A stretch of DNA of 64,000 nucleotides from Petrimonas mucosa (GTDB taxonomy: Bacteria; Bacteroidota; Bacteroidia; Bacteroidales; Dysgonomonadaceae): assembly GCF_900095795.1 (NCBI RefSeq), contig NZ_LT608328.1, forward strand, positions 1,543,001 to 1,607,000, in the 5' to 3' direction. Both the position numbers and the translations under genes were made by a program. The first letter of the stretch is position 1, and each line of letters opens with the position of its first letter. Shown in pieces: positions 55,179 to 63,536 of the stretch. Under the pieces are notes generated by a model, which saw nothing but the letters and a program-made list of their open reading frames with translations, ran no database searches and was not told where the DNA came from.

Positions 55179-55258
55179 ATGCAATTTTTTATTCCGGAAA
55201 CTGTTTTGTACAAATTCTGACGCTTTTTTATCCTTTTCAACTCTCCCGATGAAAATTG

Positions 55259-56689
55259 TCAGAAGATGGCCTGTTGCAGGATATAGGCCCCTGCTCCAAA
55301 GGTGTATCCCAACAGTGCGATGAGGGAGATCCGTTTCAGGTACCAGCCAAACGGCACCTTCTCCAGCCCCATGAAAACCACTCCGGCAGCCGAGCCGATG
55401 ATGAGGATGCTTCCGCCCACCCCTGCACAGTAAGCCAGGAAATGCCAGAAAACGCCATCCTCAATAAAGTTCTGCATGAATAGGGGATCGGCCATAGTAC
55501 TTACTGCAGCCGGGTCGAGTACCGGATACATACCTATGGCGGCTGCTACCAACGGTACGTTGTCTACAATGGCCGACAACAGTCCGATGGTATAACCCTG
55601 GGCAAAGACATTGGGGAGGTGCTGGGCCATGAATCGCGATGCCTGCTGAAGGATCCCCGCGCTCTGAAGCGCATCCACCGCCAGCAAAATTCCCAGGAAA
55701 AACATCAGCGTGGAGAAGTCGATGCGGCCCAGCACTTTTGATACGCGGAGCTTCAGATTCTCGTTCAACTGGTTCTTGCGGTTGTAGAGGATTTCGGTGT
55801 AGATCCACAACAGGCTTACCCCCAACAATAGACCAATGAATGGCGGCAAGTGGGTAACTGCTTTGAATACAGGTGATAGAATCAGGATGGAGACGCCGAA
55901 AACGAGTATTCCCAGGCGATCATTTTTCTGCATGTGACGTAACAGTTCAGCGTTCTCCCGCTCTTCCGACAGCGACATCTCCGCCTCAACCACGCTCCCC
56001 TTCAATAGGAACTGGGCCACCAGCAATGGAACTACGGTAGAGACAAGACTGGGGAAAAAGAGTTGCGGAATAATTGCTGTGGTAACGTTACCCTTCACCC
56101 ACAACATGATGGTGGTGACGTCGCCTATCGGAGACCAGGCACCACCGCTATTGGCAGCAATGACAATAATGCTCCCGAAAAGCCATCGTTCACGTGTTTC
56201 GCTTATAATGCGGCGGGTAAGCATGATCATCACGATAGTTGTGGTAAGGTTGTCAAGGACGGCGGACATGAAGAAAGTGATCAAGGCAATGAGCCAAAGC
56301 AACTGTCGTTTTTTCCGGGTGGTTATCTTCTCGGTGATGTATGTGAATCCGCCATGAACATCGATAAACTCTACTATGGTCATTGCGGCCAGCAGGAAGA
56401 ACAACATTTCGGCAATATCGCCGATACTCTCCAGTATCTGGTGATCGATCACGAAGTGTCTCACCTGGGTGTTGAAATCGTGAAGCTGGAGCTCGGGATG
56501 CGTCTGGACAAAATGATTAAAGGCATCGGGTGAGACGATGAGGACGGTATCGGGTGCCAGATAGACGTATAGTACCCACAATAGCGTACCGATCAGCAAG
56601 GCCACGCCCGCCTTGTTAACCTTTACGGTATGTTCCATCGCAATAAAGATATACCCTGCGATGAAAAGGAGAATCATTGCATAGATCAT
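55259..56689 (-). CDS. nhaD: NhaD-type Na+/H+ antiporter
   Basis: 476 residues from the Met at 56689; an in-frame Met at 56713 coincides with the -7 box and is therefore unlikely. The inner-membrane protein has about 12-13 helices of the ion-transporter (ArsB/NhaD) superfamily: MTIVEFIDVHGGFTYI, FMSAVLDNLTTTIVMIMLTRRII, VIAANSGGAWSPIGDVTTIMLWVKGNVTT, and IVDNVPLVAAAIGMYPV. The two conserved loops DNLTT and DNVPL with GGAWSPIGD mark NhaD. It should expel Na+ or Li+ in exchange for H+. Single gene with its own promoter. Confidence 0.93.
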   Translation of the reverse strand: MIYAMILLFIAGYIFIAMEHTVKVNKAGVALLIGTLLWVLYVYLAPDTVLIVSPDAFNHFVQTHPELQLHDFNTQVRHFVIDHQILESIGDIAEMLFFLLAAMTIVEFIDVHGGFTYITEKITTRKKRQLLWLIALITFFMSAVLDNLTTTIVMIMLTRRIISETRERWLFGSIIVIAANSGGAWSPIGDVTTIMLWVKGNVTTAIIPQLFFPSLVSTVVPLLVAQFLLKGSVVEAEMSLSEERENAELLRHMQKNDRLGILVFGVSILILSPVFKAVTHLPPFIGLLLGVSLLWIYTEILYNRKNQLNENLKLRVSKVLGRIDFSTLMFFLGILLAVDALQSAGILQQASRFMAQHLPNVFAQGYTIGLLSAIVDNVPLVAAAIGMYPVLDPAAVSTMADPLFMQNFIEDGVFWHFLAYCAGVGGSILIIGSAAGVVFMGLEKVPFGWYLKRISLIALLGYTFGAGAYILQQAIF

Positions 56690-56710
56690 GCTGCAGTCTG
56701 AAAAATGGTC

Positions 56711-56718
56711 CAAAGTTA
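56711..56718 (-). promoter_or_regulatory. -7 box for nhaD
   Basis: Minus-strand TAACTTTG matches TAnnTTTG, about 22 bp before the Met at 56689. It argues against a start at 56713. Confidence 0.45.
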
Positions 56719-56818
56719 ACCATTTAATCGAAAAAGAGCGGGGTTCTTTTTACAAAAATTAAAGGATTACCGTGACACAATGGTTATTTACAGCACGATT
56801 TTGATGTAAAGAGTTTAA

Positions 56819-58153
56819 TCAGTTCCGCTTTCGCTGTCTCTTTTCCACCAGTTTCTCCTCATTTCCGGTAAGCACCTTCTTCAGTTCCGCCTGTAGTTTT
56901 TTGATTTCACGCTCCTGGTTATGGATGGTGGTAAGAAGGGAGTTCAACTCTTCATTATCCACCGAGTCGGGATATTGAGCCTTTACCCTGTCGATAAAAT
57001 CGCTCAGCACATTCATGTAGTTGTTGAACGCATCGTAGGGGGATTGGTAGGGGCTGAACTTGTTGTGCATCGACCCGTCGTAGAAGTGCTTGGTCGACAT
57101 GTAGTAGAAATGGTCGCTCGACTGCAGGTATTGCCAGTCCATCTTCAGTCGCCGGTCGTTGGTCAGCCTGACCCTTTCACTGATTTCGTAGAGGGTCTTG
57201 AATGCACTTTTCTGGAGCTTGTTTCCCAACCAGCGACTCAAGTCGCGCTCTTCATCAGACCAGGAGATGGTGTTGGGCACCGATACCGTGCCAACCGGTT
57301 CGTGACTCTCCATGATCTCGCTGGGTGTGGCGAAGGAGATTCCCCTGTCGAAGGCAAACTGGGGAAGCGCCCTCATGAATTCGAATATGCCCGAATGGGA
57401 GGGCTGCAGATTGCCGAAGGTCTCGTAGTTCATGAAGATGTTGAATACCTCCTCCTGCGGCGAGGTTGCGTCGATCCACGAGATATATTTGTCGGCCGTC
57501 AGCGGATACTCCTTCCAGGTACAGTCGGAAAAACGCAAGGAGATGTCGTCGCTGAACTGCGAGTTGCGCAGCAGCAACTTCATGTTGGGCTGTACCTCGG
57601 AAGTGTAGACGTAGTTGGGGCTCCGCCATGAGAGGATCAGCTTGGCCCCTTCCGATATCATCTTCGAGTAACCCATGTTATATGCCATCTCGGCGATATC
57701 GTCGGAGAAGATCATTTCGGTATTTCTCAACACTGTCGGTTTCTGGTCGAACAGCAATTTCACCTTTTGGGTCTGCATCTGCACCTGGTTCTGAAACTCC
57801 ACTGAATCGGCCAGACTTGCGAGGGAGTGCGAGTAGGTCTCGGCCAGAAACTCCACGGCCCCCGTTTTACTCAACTCCTTCAGTCCGTCGATCACCTCGG
57901 GTGCATAGACCTCCATCTGGTCGAGGGCTACTCCCGAGACCGAGATGGCAACCCTGAACTTTCCCTTGCTCGACCTGATCAGGTCGAGCAGCATGCGGTT
58001 GGCCGGAACAAACGAGCGGGCAGCAATCTGCTGCATGATATCCTCGTTGGAGTAGTCGTCGTAATAATAGTGATCCCTGCCGATGTTGAAGAAACGGTAT
58101 CTTTTGAGCCGATAAGGCTGGTGAATCTGAAAATAAAAGCAAATTGTCTTCAT
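56819..58153 (-). CDS. GH57 family alpha-amylase-like protein
   Basis: 444 residues from the ATG at 58153 (MKTICFYFQIHQPYRL); an upstream extension overlaps the GT4 gene. GH57 motifs are present: FQIHQPYRLKRY, the nucleophile region RNTEMIF with E146, and motif 4 reads NIFMNYETFG. Where active GH57 amylases carry the second catalytic Asp, this protein has N242, so hydrolytic activity is doubtful; related GH57 alpha-amylase-like proteins with altered catalytic residues are known in Bacteroidota. The C-terminus ends in a coiled-coil, basic tail. It is the last gene of the debranching enzyme-GT4-GH57 cluster. Confidence 0.9.
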   Translation of the reverse strand: MKTICFYFQIHQPYRLKRYRFFNIGRDHYYYDDYSNEDIMQQIAARSFVPANRMLLDLIRSSKGKFRVAISVSGVALDQMEVYAPEVIDGLKELSKTGAVEFLAETYSHSLASLADSVEFQNQVQMQTQKVKLLFDQKPTVLRNTEMIFSDDIAEMAYNMGYSKMISEGAKLILSWRSPNYVYTSEVQPNMKLLLRNSQFSDDISLRFSDCTWKEYPLTADKYISWIDATSPQEEVFNIFMNYETFGNLQPSHSGIFEFMRALPQFAFDRGISFATPSEIMESHEPVGTVSVPNTISWSDEERDLSRWLGNKLQKSAFKTLYEISERVRLTNDRRLKMDWQYLQSSDHFYYMSTKHFYDGSMHNKFSPYQSPYDAFNNYMNVLSDFIDRVKAQYPDSVDNEELNSLLTTIHNQEREIKKLQAELKKVLTGNEEKLVEKRQRKRN

Positions 58154-58187
58154 ATGTTGTGTGCGTGTTGGAATTTCTATTCGATCT

Positions 58188-59444
58188 TTACACCAGACGG
58201 TCGTAGATGGCCCGGACCTTCTTTCCTGCATCTTCCCATACGATGCCGTCGACTTCGCGTTTTCCCTCCTCTTTCAGGTATTCGGCCATGCCCGGATAGG
58301 TGCAGATCGAGTACATGGCATCTGCCATGGCGTCAACATCCCAGTAGTCGGTCTTGATGACGTTGTTCAGGATCTCGGCACATCCCGACTGGTTGGAGAT
58401 AATGCTGGGCACGCCGCACTGCATGGCTTCCAGCGGTGAGATGCCGAAAGGTTCCGATACCGAAGGCATCACAAACACATCGCTCGATTTCAGCATCTCA
58501 TAAACCTGTTTGCCCCGCAGGAATCCGGTGAAGTGGAACCGGTCGGCTATTCCCCGGTCGGCCACTAATCGTATCATCTGGTTCATCATATCGCCGCTGC
58601 CGGCCATCACGAACCGGATATGCTTGGTCCGCTTCAACACCTGGGTGGCTGCGTCGACAAAAAATTCCGGTCCCTTTTGCATGGTGATTCTTCCCAGGAA
58701 GGTGATCACCTTCTCCTTTACTCCCGACAGCCGTTCAATCGCCTCAATTTCAGGACTGAGCGGTTCCACGGCATTGTGTACGGTAGATACCTTCCATTCG
58801 GGCTGGTGGTAATTCTCGATAACGGTTTTGCGGGTGAGGTTGCTTACACAGATGATGTGGTTACAGTGATCCATACCGTTCTTCTCGATCCCGTAGACGA
58901 TCGGGTTTGGCTTACCCCGGCTGCGGTCGTATTCCGTAGCATGTACGTGGATAACCAACGGTTTTCCACTTACGTTCTTGGCATGCAGACCGGCAGAGTA
59001 GGTGAGCCAGTCGTGGGCGTGAATGATGTCGTACTGATAAGTCCGCGCAATAACACCGGTTACGATGGAGTAGTTGTTGGTCTCCTCCAGGATATTGCTC
59101 GGGTACCTGCCAGAGAACTCCAGACAACCAAGATCGTTGGTATTCATGTAGTTGAAGTTGGCATATATGTTGTCACGCATCCAGAAATACTCCTCTGGAT
59201 TCATGAACTTTTCGAGTCTCGCCTTTACCGTTTCCCTGCTGACATCCCGCCACACGATGGGCGTATTGTTGCAGCCGATTATCTTCAGAAAACTTTGATC
59301 TTCGTCGCCCCAGGGCTTGGGAACAACAAACAGTATCTCCATATCTTCCTGCTTGGCCATTCCCTTGGTCAGACCGTAACTTGCTGTTCCGAGTCCCCCT
59401 AATATGTGAGGTGGAAACTCCCACCCTAACATCAGCGCTTTCAT
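58188..59444 (-). CDS. GT4 glycosyltransferase, glycogen synthase-like
   Basis: 418 residues from the Met at 59444 (MKALMLGWEFPPHILGGLG); a Met four residues earlier (59456) is possible. GT-B fold: N-terminal WEFPPHILGGLGTASYGLTKGM, IIHAHDWLTYSAG, and the C-terminal donor site GRITMQKGPEFFVDA with the E-x7-E motif in VSEPFGISPLEAMQCG. By homology to the Bacteroides three-gene cluster it would extend an alpha-glucan from a nucleotide-glucose donor. It lies between the debranching enzyme and GH57 genes, 35 nt before the latter. Confidence 0.9.
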   Translation of the reverse strand: MKALMLGWEFPPHILGGLGTASYGLTKGMAKQEDMEILFVVPKPWGDEDQSFLKIIGCNNTPIVWRDVSRETVKARLEKFMNPEEYFWMRDNIYANFNYMNTNDLGCLEFSGRYPSNILEETNNYSIVTGVIARTYQYDIIHAHDWLTYSAGLHAKNVSGKPLVIHVHATEYDRSRGKPNPIVYGIEKNGMDHCNHIICVSNLTRKTVIENYHQPEWKVSTVHNAVEPLSPEIEAIERLSGVKEKVITFLGRITMQKGPEFFVDAATQVLKRTKHIRFVMAGSGDMMNQMIRLVADRGIADRFHFTGFLRGKQVYEMLKSSDVFVMPSVSEPFGISPLEAMQCGVPSIISNQSGCAEILNNVIKTDYWDVDAMADAMYSICTYPGMAEYLKEEGKREVDGIVWEDAGKKVRAIYDRLV

Positions 59445-59518
59445 TCTTCCTCTCATTTATGTTCTGTTGCAGTTACCCTACGGCAACTCTGATTATTCGG
59501 TTGTCCGCAATATCGGGG

Positions 59519-61459
59519 TCATTCGAATGACCTGATGAGCCTCTTTGCACGCAAAGTCTCGGAAACGCTCATGGCAAAGGAGAATCCGCCATGGGCATAG
59601 AATGGGGGACTGGAATCGTAGAACTCGGACAAGGTGCCGATACAGTCGTTCTGCATCTGGTCTTCCAGTTCAATCATGATCCGGTCTGCAAGGGATAGTC
59701 CGCTCTTGCCGAACACTTTGAGGTATGCCTCGATATATGGGCCGATTAGCCATGGAAAGGCACATCCGTTGAAATAGGCGTACTCTTTCTCTTCTGTCGT
59801 TCCGGCGTACCGGGGATGATAGTTGTATCCTTTCGGGCTCAGTGAGCGTATGCCTACCGGGGTAAGCAGCTCCTTGGTGACATAATCGATGACCGACTTC
59901 CGCTGATGCCTCTCCAGTGGCGAGTAATCGGCAGAGACGGCAAAGATCATGTTGGGACGGACGTTCCAGTCGGTATATGTGCCATCGACGTAATCATACA
60001 GATAGCCTGCATTGTTGAGAAATGTCTCTACAAATGATTGCCGCACGATCGATGCTCTTTCTCCATATCTGGTAGCCTTCCCCTCCTGTTTTACCGCATC
60101 GGCCACCTCTTCCGAAAATTTCAGCGCGTTGTACCAGAGAGCATTGAACTCCACCAGATATCCAGAACGGGGGATCACCGGCTTGCCGTTTTGCATCGCA
60201 TTCATCCAGCTTACCGCCACATTACGTCCGTCTGTCAACAGCAAGCCATTCTCCTTGTCAACGATTAAGTTGGGATGCTTGTTCGATAAGATATAGTCTA
60301 CAATGGAAAAAACGAAATCTGCATACCGCTCCTTGAACCCCTCACGATCCTCTTTCCAGTACTGTTGCAGCGACCAGATCACCCACAACAGGAGATCGGG
60401 GTCCTCGATCTGCTTGATGATGTTCCTGCGCGGTCTGTTATTCATGAAATCATGGATATGGGGTATGGATGAATTCATGATGGCTACAAAATCGTCCCTC
60501 CTGCCTACCGACAAGGTGCATCCCGGCAACGATATGAACTGGTCGCGGGCACGTACCTTGAACCATGGATAGCCTGCCAGCAGGTATACCTCGTCCGTTT
60601 TGGGGATATAGTAGAATTGGTGGGCCGAGTTTTTCAGGCAGTTGTAGAAGCTCGACCTGGGCGTGCGTTTCTGAAGCTCCGCATTAAACTCGTCGGCAAG
60701 CGTCGTGGTGTCTACCAGGATATCCCCCGCGGAAAAGATCACCTCTTCACCTTTCGATATCGGCAATTCAAAATAACCTGGCACGTAGAGATCCTCCTTG
60801 AAGGTGTCGCCGTTCTGCATATCCTGGATGTACTCCACTCCCTTGTTCCAGTAAGGTTGATAGACAAAGTCCACCTGCTTGTTGAACTGCATGAAGAACT
60901 CGGGATAACCGTAATACATGCTGGTGCTGATGCCGTTCTCCACCTTGCGGTATGAGCGGTCTACCTGGTCGTTCTGCATGGTTAGCTGTGAAATGTTCCT
61001 GAAAGCCATGCAGGGTTTGAACCGCATGATGGTGGGTGAGTGGGCATCCATCAACTTGTAGCGGATCATCAGCCGGTTCTCCTTCGACGAGAACATGATC
61101 TCCTTCGAGAGGATCACACCCCCCACCCGGTAGATGGTTTTTGGAACACTGTCGATGGTGAACTCGCGGATATATTTGTGCCCTTTCGGGCTGTAGTTGT
61201 CATCGTTGTACTTGTGTATTCCCAGATTGAAATGTGCGCCGTGCTGTATCACTGTTTCGTCGATGGAGGACAATATCAGGTGGTTATCGTCGTCCAGAAA
61301 GGGTACCGGCATTACCAGAAGCCCCTGATATTTAGATGTGTTGCAACCCGATATCGAGGTGTTTTGATAAGCTCCCTTTCTGTTGGTTCTCAGCACGTTG
61401 CGGTATAGGGAGTATTCCAGGTTGATCATCAGGTCCTTATCGAATTTAAGATAGCTCAT
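59519..61459 (-). CDS. Glycogen debranching enzyme (amylo-alpha-1,6-glucosidase, GH133)
   Basis: 646 residues from the ATG at 61459 (MSYLKFDKDL). An N-terminal GDE domain (about 20-230: NRKGAYQNTSISGCNTSKYQGLLVMPVP) precedes the (alpha/alpha)6 catalytic domain, with LVDKENGLLLTDGRNVAVSWMNAMQNGKPVIPRSGYLVEFNALWYNAL, and FNGCAFPWLIGPYIEAYLKVFG near the end. It removes alpha-1,6 branches in glycogen. It heads the cluster with GT4 (63 nt) and GH57; together the three would build and trim a storage glycan. Confidence 0.93.
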   Translation of the reverse strand: MSYLKFDKDLMINLEYSLYRNVLRTNRKGAYQNTSISGCNTSKYQGLLVMPVPFLDDDNHLILSSIDETVIQHGAHFNLGIHKYNDDNYSPKGHKYIREFTIDSVPKTIYRVGGVILSKEIMFSSKENRLMIRYKLMDAHSPTIMRFKPCMAFRNISQLTMQNDQVDRSYRKVENGISTSMYYGYPEFFMQFNKQVDFVYQPYWNKGVEYIQDMQNGDTFKEDLYVPGYFELPISKGEEVIFSAGDILVDTTTLADEFNAELQKRTPRSSFYNCLKNSAHQFYYIPKTDEVYLLAGYPWFKVRARDQFISLPGCTLSVGRRDDFVAIMNSSIPHIHDFMNNRPRRNIIKQIEDPDLLLWVIWSLQQYWKEDREGFKERYADFVFSIVDYILSNKHPNLIVDKENGLLLTDGRNVAVSWMNAMQNGKPVIPRSGYLVEFNALWYNALKFSEEVADAVKQEGKATRYGERASIVRQSFVETFLNNAGYLYDYVDGTYTDWNVRPNMIFAVSADYSPLERHQRKSVIDYVTKELLTPVGIRSLSPKGYNYHPRYAGTTEEKEYAYFNGCAFPWLIGPYIEAYLKVFGKSGLSLADRIMIELEDQMQNDCIGTLSEFYDSSPPFYAHGGFSFAMSVSETLRAKRLIRSFE

Positions 61460-61607
61460 AGTCAATTAAGGAATTAGTAAATACCACGTTCGTTTTGATG
61501 TTCGAAAGATAGTCAATTGCCGTTGATTCGACAAATAATCGACTCGATTTTCTTTTCGGTTTTCTCCCTTTTTTTGTCAATTTCTGTAAAAAAATGGTTC
61601 TTTTTAT

Positions 61608-61615
61608 TAGTTTTG
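61608..61615 (+). promoter_or_regulatory. -7 box for the rhomboid gene
   Basis: TAGTTTTG matches TAnnTTTG, 5 bp before the ATG at 61621. The transcript would begin at or next to that ATG (leaderless-like), and the box lies downstream of an in-frame ATG at 61594, which disfavours that one. Confidence 0.4.
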
Positions 61616-61620
61616 TGCTG

Positions 61621-62280
61621 ATGGAGGATAGAGCGAGTACGGAAAGGTGGCAGATAAGAAGAATCCGCCTTGCGGTGATCCCTGCCCTGGTGATGGTTGT
61701 ACTGGTATGGATGGCGTTTCTGGTCGACCATACCCGCATCGCCTCTTTCAATTTCTCACTTCTGGGGATATATCCCCGCCAATTGAGGGGAGTGCCGGGT
61801 ATCTTTTTGTCGCCTTTTGTGCATGGATCATTCTCTCACCTGATCTCCAATACCCTTCCACTGTTGGTTTTGATATCGTTGTTGTTCTATTTCTACAGTC
61901 AGATAGCGCCCATGACATTCGCCTCCCTCTGGTCATTGAGCGGTCTGTTCACCTGGCTGACCGGGAGGGAGGCGTTTCATATCGGGGCAAGCGGCCTGAT
62001 CTTTGCACTTCTCTTCTTCCTGTTTTTCAGCGGACTGTTCCGGAAACATGTCCCGCTGATTGCCGTATCCATGGTTGTGACGTTCATATATGGGAGCTCC
62101 CTATGGAGCATTTTCCCGATTGCTGAATATATCGACATCTCCCTCTCTTGGGAGGCACACCTGTCGGGAGCGGCGGTGGGACTCATTGTCGCTTTCTCTT
62201 TGCGGAAGAGGGGACCACAAAAACCTCCGAGCTTCAGCGATGAGGAGGAAGAGGAAGAGGATGATAGCGGGCTACCTTAA
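61621..62280 (+). CDS. Rhomboid family intramembrane serine protease
   Basis: 219 residues from ATG 61621; 61594 is an alternative. Six or so membrane helices. The HxxxxHxxxN motif (FVHGSFSHLISN) in helix 2, the catalytic Ser in HIGASGLIF (helix 4), and the His of helix 6 in SWEAHLSGAAVG are all present, so the protease should be active. The C-terminal tail ends in a run of Glu/Asp (DEEEEEEDDSG), which is unusual and may be a cytoplasmic tail. Its 3' end overlaps the convergent nucleoside hydrolase gene by 9 bp. Confidence 0.93.
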   Translation: MEDRASTERWQIRRIRLAVIPALVMVVLVWMAFLVDHTRIASFNFSLLGIYPRQLRGVPGIFLSPFVHGSFSHLISNTLPLLVLISLLFYFYSQIAPMTFASLWSLSGLFTWLTGREAFHIGASGLIFALLFFLFFSGLFRKHVPLIAVSMVVTFIYGSSLWSIFPIAEYIDISLSWEAHLSGAAVGLIVAFSLRKRGPQKPPSFSDEEEEEEDDSGLP

Positions 62281-63285
62281 TTGCCCCGGTTCATGCAACA
62301 TCAACTCTTCCAGCACGTCGGCAATTTTTTGGTAAGGATATTTGTGTACCAGGAAGTAGTGCTCCCTATTTACATCAGGATTCCAACTGTTGTCCCCTGA
62401 GGAGTGAATGATGATTGTTCCGGGGCCGCAGAGGTAAAAGTAGTCTTCGGGGTTGCGGACGGCGCAGAGCACTGCAGTGTGGTCCCACGACATCCGATGG
62501 CTCATGGGCCTGCTGTCGTAAGTGGCCAGATTGTACTGGTATGCCCATGCGGCCGGATTTGTTCCGCCATCCAGAGTGGCCAGCCTGTTCCCCGTCATGA
62601 TCTGGTTTCCGATTTCAAATCCGCTGAAAAGGATTGGTGTTGGCCAATGTTCAAAGGCATAGGCCGAGGATACCGAATCGACAAATAGGTTGAATTCCCG
62701 GCCTTCGGGAAACCTGCCGGCCATGGCGACCCATCTCTTTACCTTCTTTTTCACCAATTCCATACCCGATAAGGGCGAGTAGTCGTCGCCCCCGGTTTTC
62801 AGCAGTTCGGCCAGGTTGGTTGCAAAACCCACCGTTACGATGGTCACGCTTTTATCCGGCTGGGCGGCCAGTGTTTTTCTGTAGATCTCATGCGCTTTAG
62901 GATAGTCCGTCTTTGACTGCAGGTCGGGTGCAAATCTTGCCAACAGGGAGTCGTTCCAGTTGTTGGGTGCGGTGAAGTTTGCCGCCGGGTTGGCGGGGAT
63001 GCCTACCGGGATCTCTCCCTTGCCATAGTACCGGTTGAAGAGCTCAATGGTGGGAGCTATGGCGGGATGACCGTCGCTGGACACCGTTGCTAAAATTTCG
63101 CACTCTCCCCGGTCGGCCAATGCATGCAGTACGGCAATTGCGCCCACATCGTCGTAGTCGGGACCCATATCGGTGTCGAAGATGATTTTTACAGTTTCGG
63201 GGAGAGCCTCTTCTTTCGGAGTGGAATTGCAGGAATTGAGAACCGTCAAAGTTATCAGCAGGAGGTAAAGGGGTAATGTTTTCAT
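62272..63285 (-). CDS. Nucleoside hydrolase-like lipoprotein
   Basis: 337 residues with a lipoprotein signal ending at C19 (TVLNSCNS). The mature part matches the inosine-uridine nucleoside hydrolase fold: IIFDTDMGPDYDDVGAIAVL with the calcium-binding Asp cluster, TVGFATNLAELL, and a late SHRMSWDHTAVLCAV with the active-site-type Asp-His. Sequence around position 200 (FPEGREFNLFVDS) fits the group that removes sugars other than nucleosides too. Exported members of the family are common in Bacteroidota; substrate not certain. Confidence 0.88.
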   Translation of the reverse strand: MKTLPLYLLLITLTVLNSCNSTPKEEALPETVKIIFDTDMGPDYDDVGAIAVLHALADRGECEILATVSSDGHPAIAPTIELFNRYYGKGEIPVGIPANPAANFTAPNNWNDSLLARFAPDLQSKTDYPKAHEIYRKTLAAQPDKSVTIVTVGFATNLAELLKTGGDDYSPLSGMELVKKKVKRWVAMAGRFPEGREFNLFVDSVSSAYAFEHWPTPILFSGFEIGNQIMTGNRLATLDGGTNPAAWAYQYNLATYDSRPMSHRMSWDHTAVLCAVRNPEDYFYLCGPGTIIIHSSGDNSWNPDVNREHYFLVHKYPYQKIADVLEELMLHEPGQLR

Positions 63286-63508
63286 AATTTCAAAAAGTTA
63301 ATTCCAAAATAAATATGTTTGTATATAGGAGATTTCATTGCAAGGTACAACACTCTTCCGTCACTCTGTAGCCGGGAAAGCAGGAGTGCCCCGTCGGTCC
63401 GGAACGTAAAAGTACAAAAAAAATGGAAAGAATGAACGTTTGTCCACCGATTTGCTGCCCGCCCTAAAGATAGGATAGGGCATTCGAGCAAAAATCCGCA
63501 TTTTTTAC

Positions 63509-63516
63509 TATTTTTG
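63509..63516 (+). promoter_or_regulatory. -7 box for ddh
   Basis: TATTTTTG matches TAnnTTTG, 20 bp before the ddh ATG at 63537. The -33 region is weak. Confidence 0.45.
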
Positions 63517-63536
63517 TGCATCTAAACTATTGTAAA

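Noticed and set aside
63282-63521. 79-residue frame on the minus strand before ddh
   Set aside because: Runs over the ddh promoter and shows no domain; intergenic noise.
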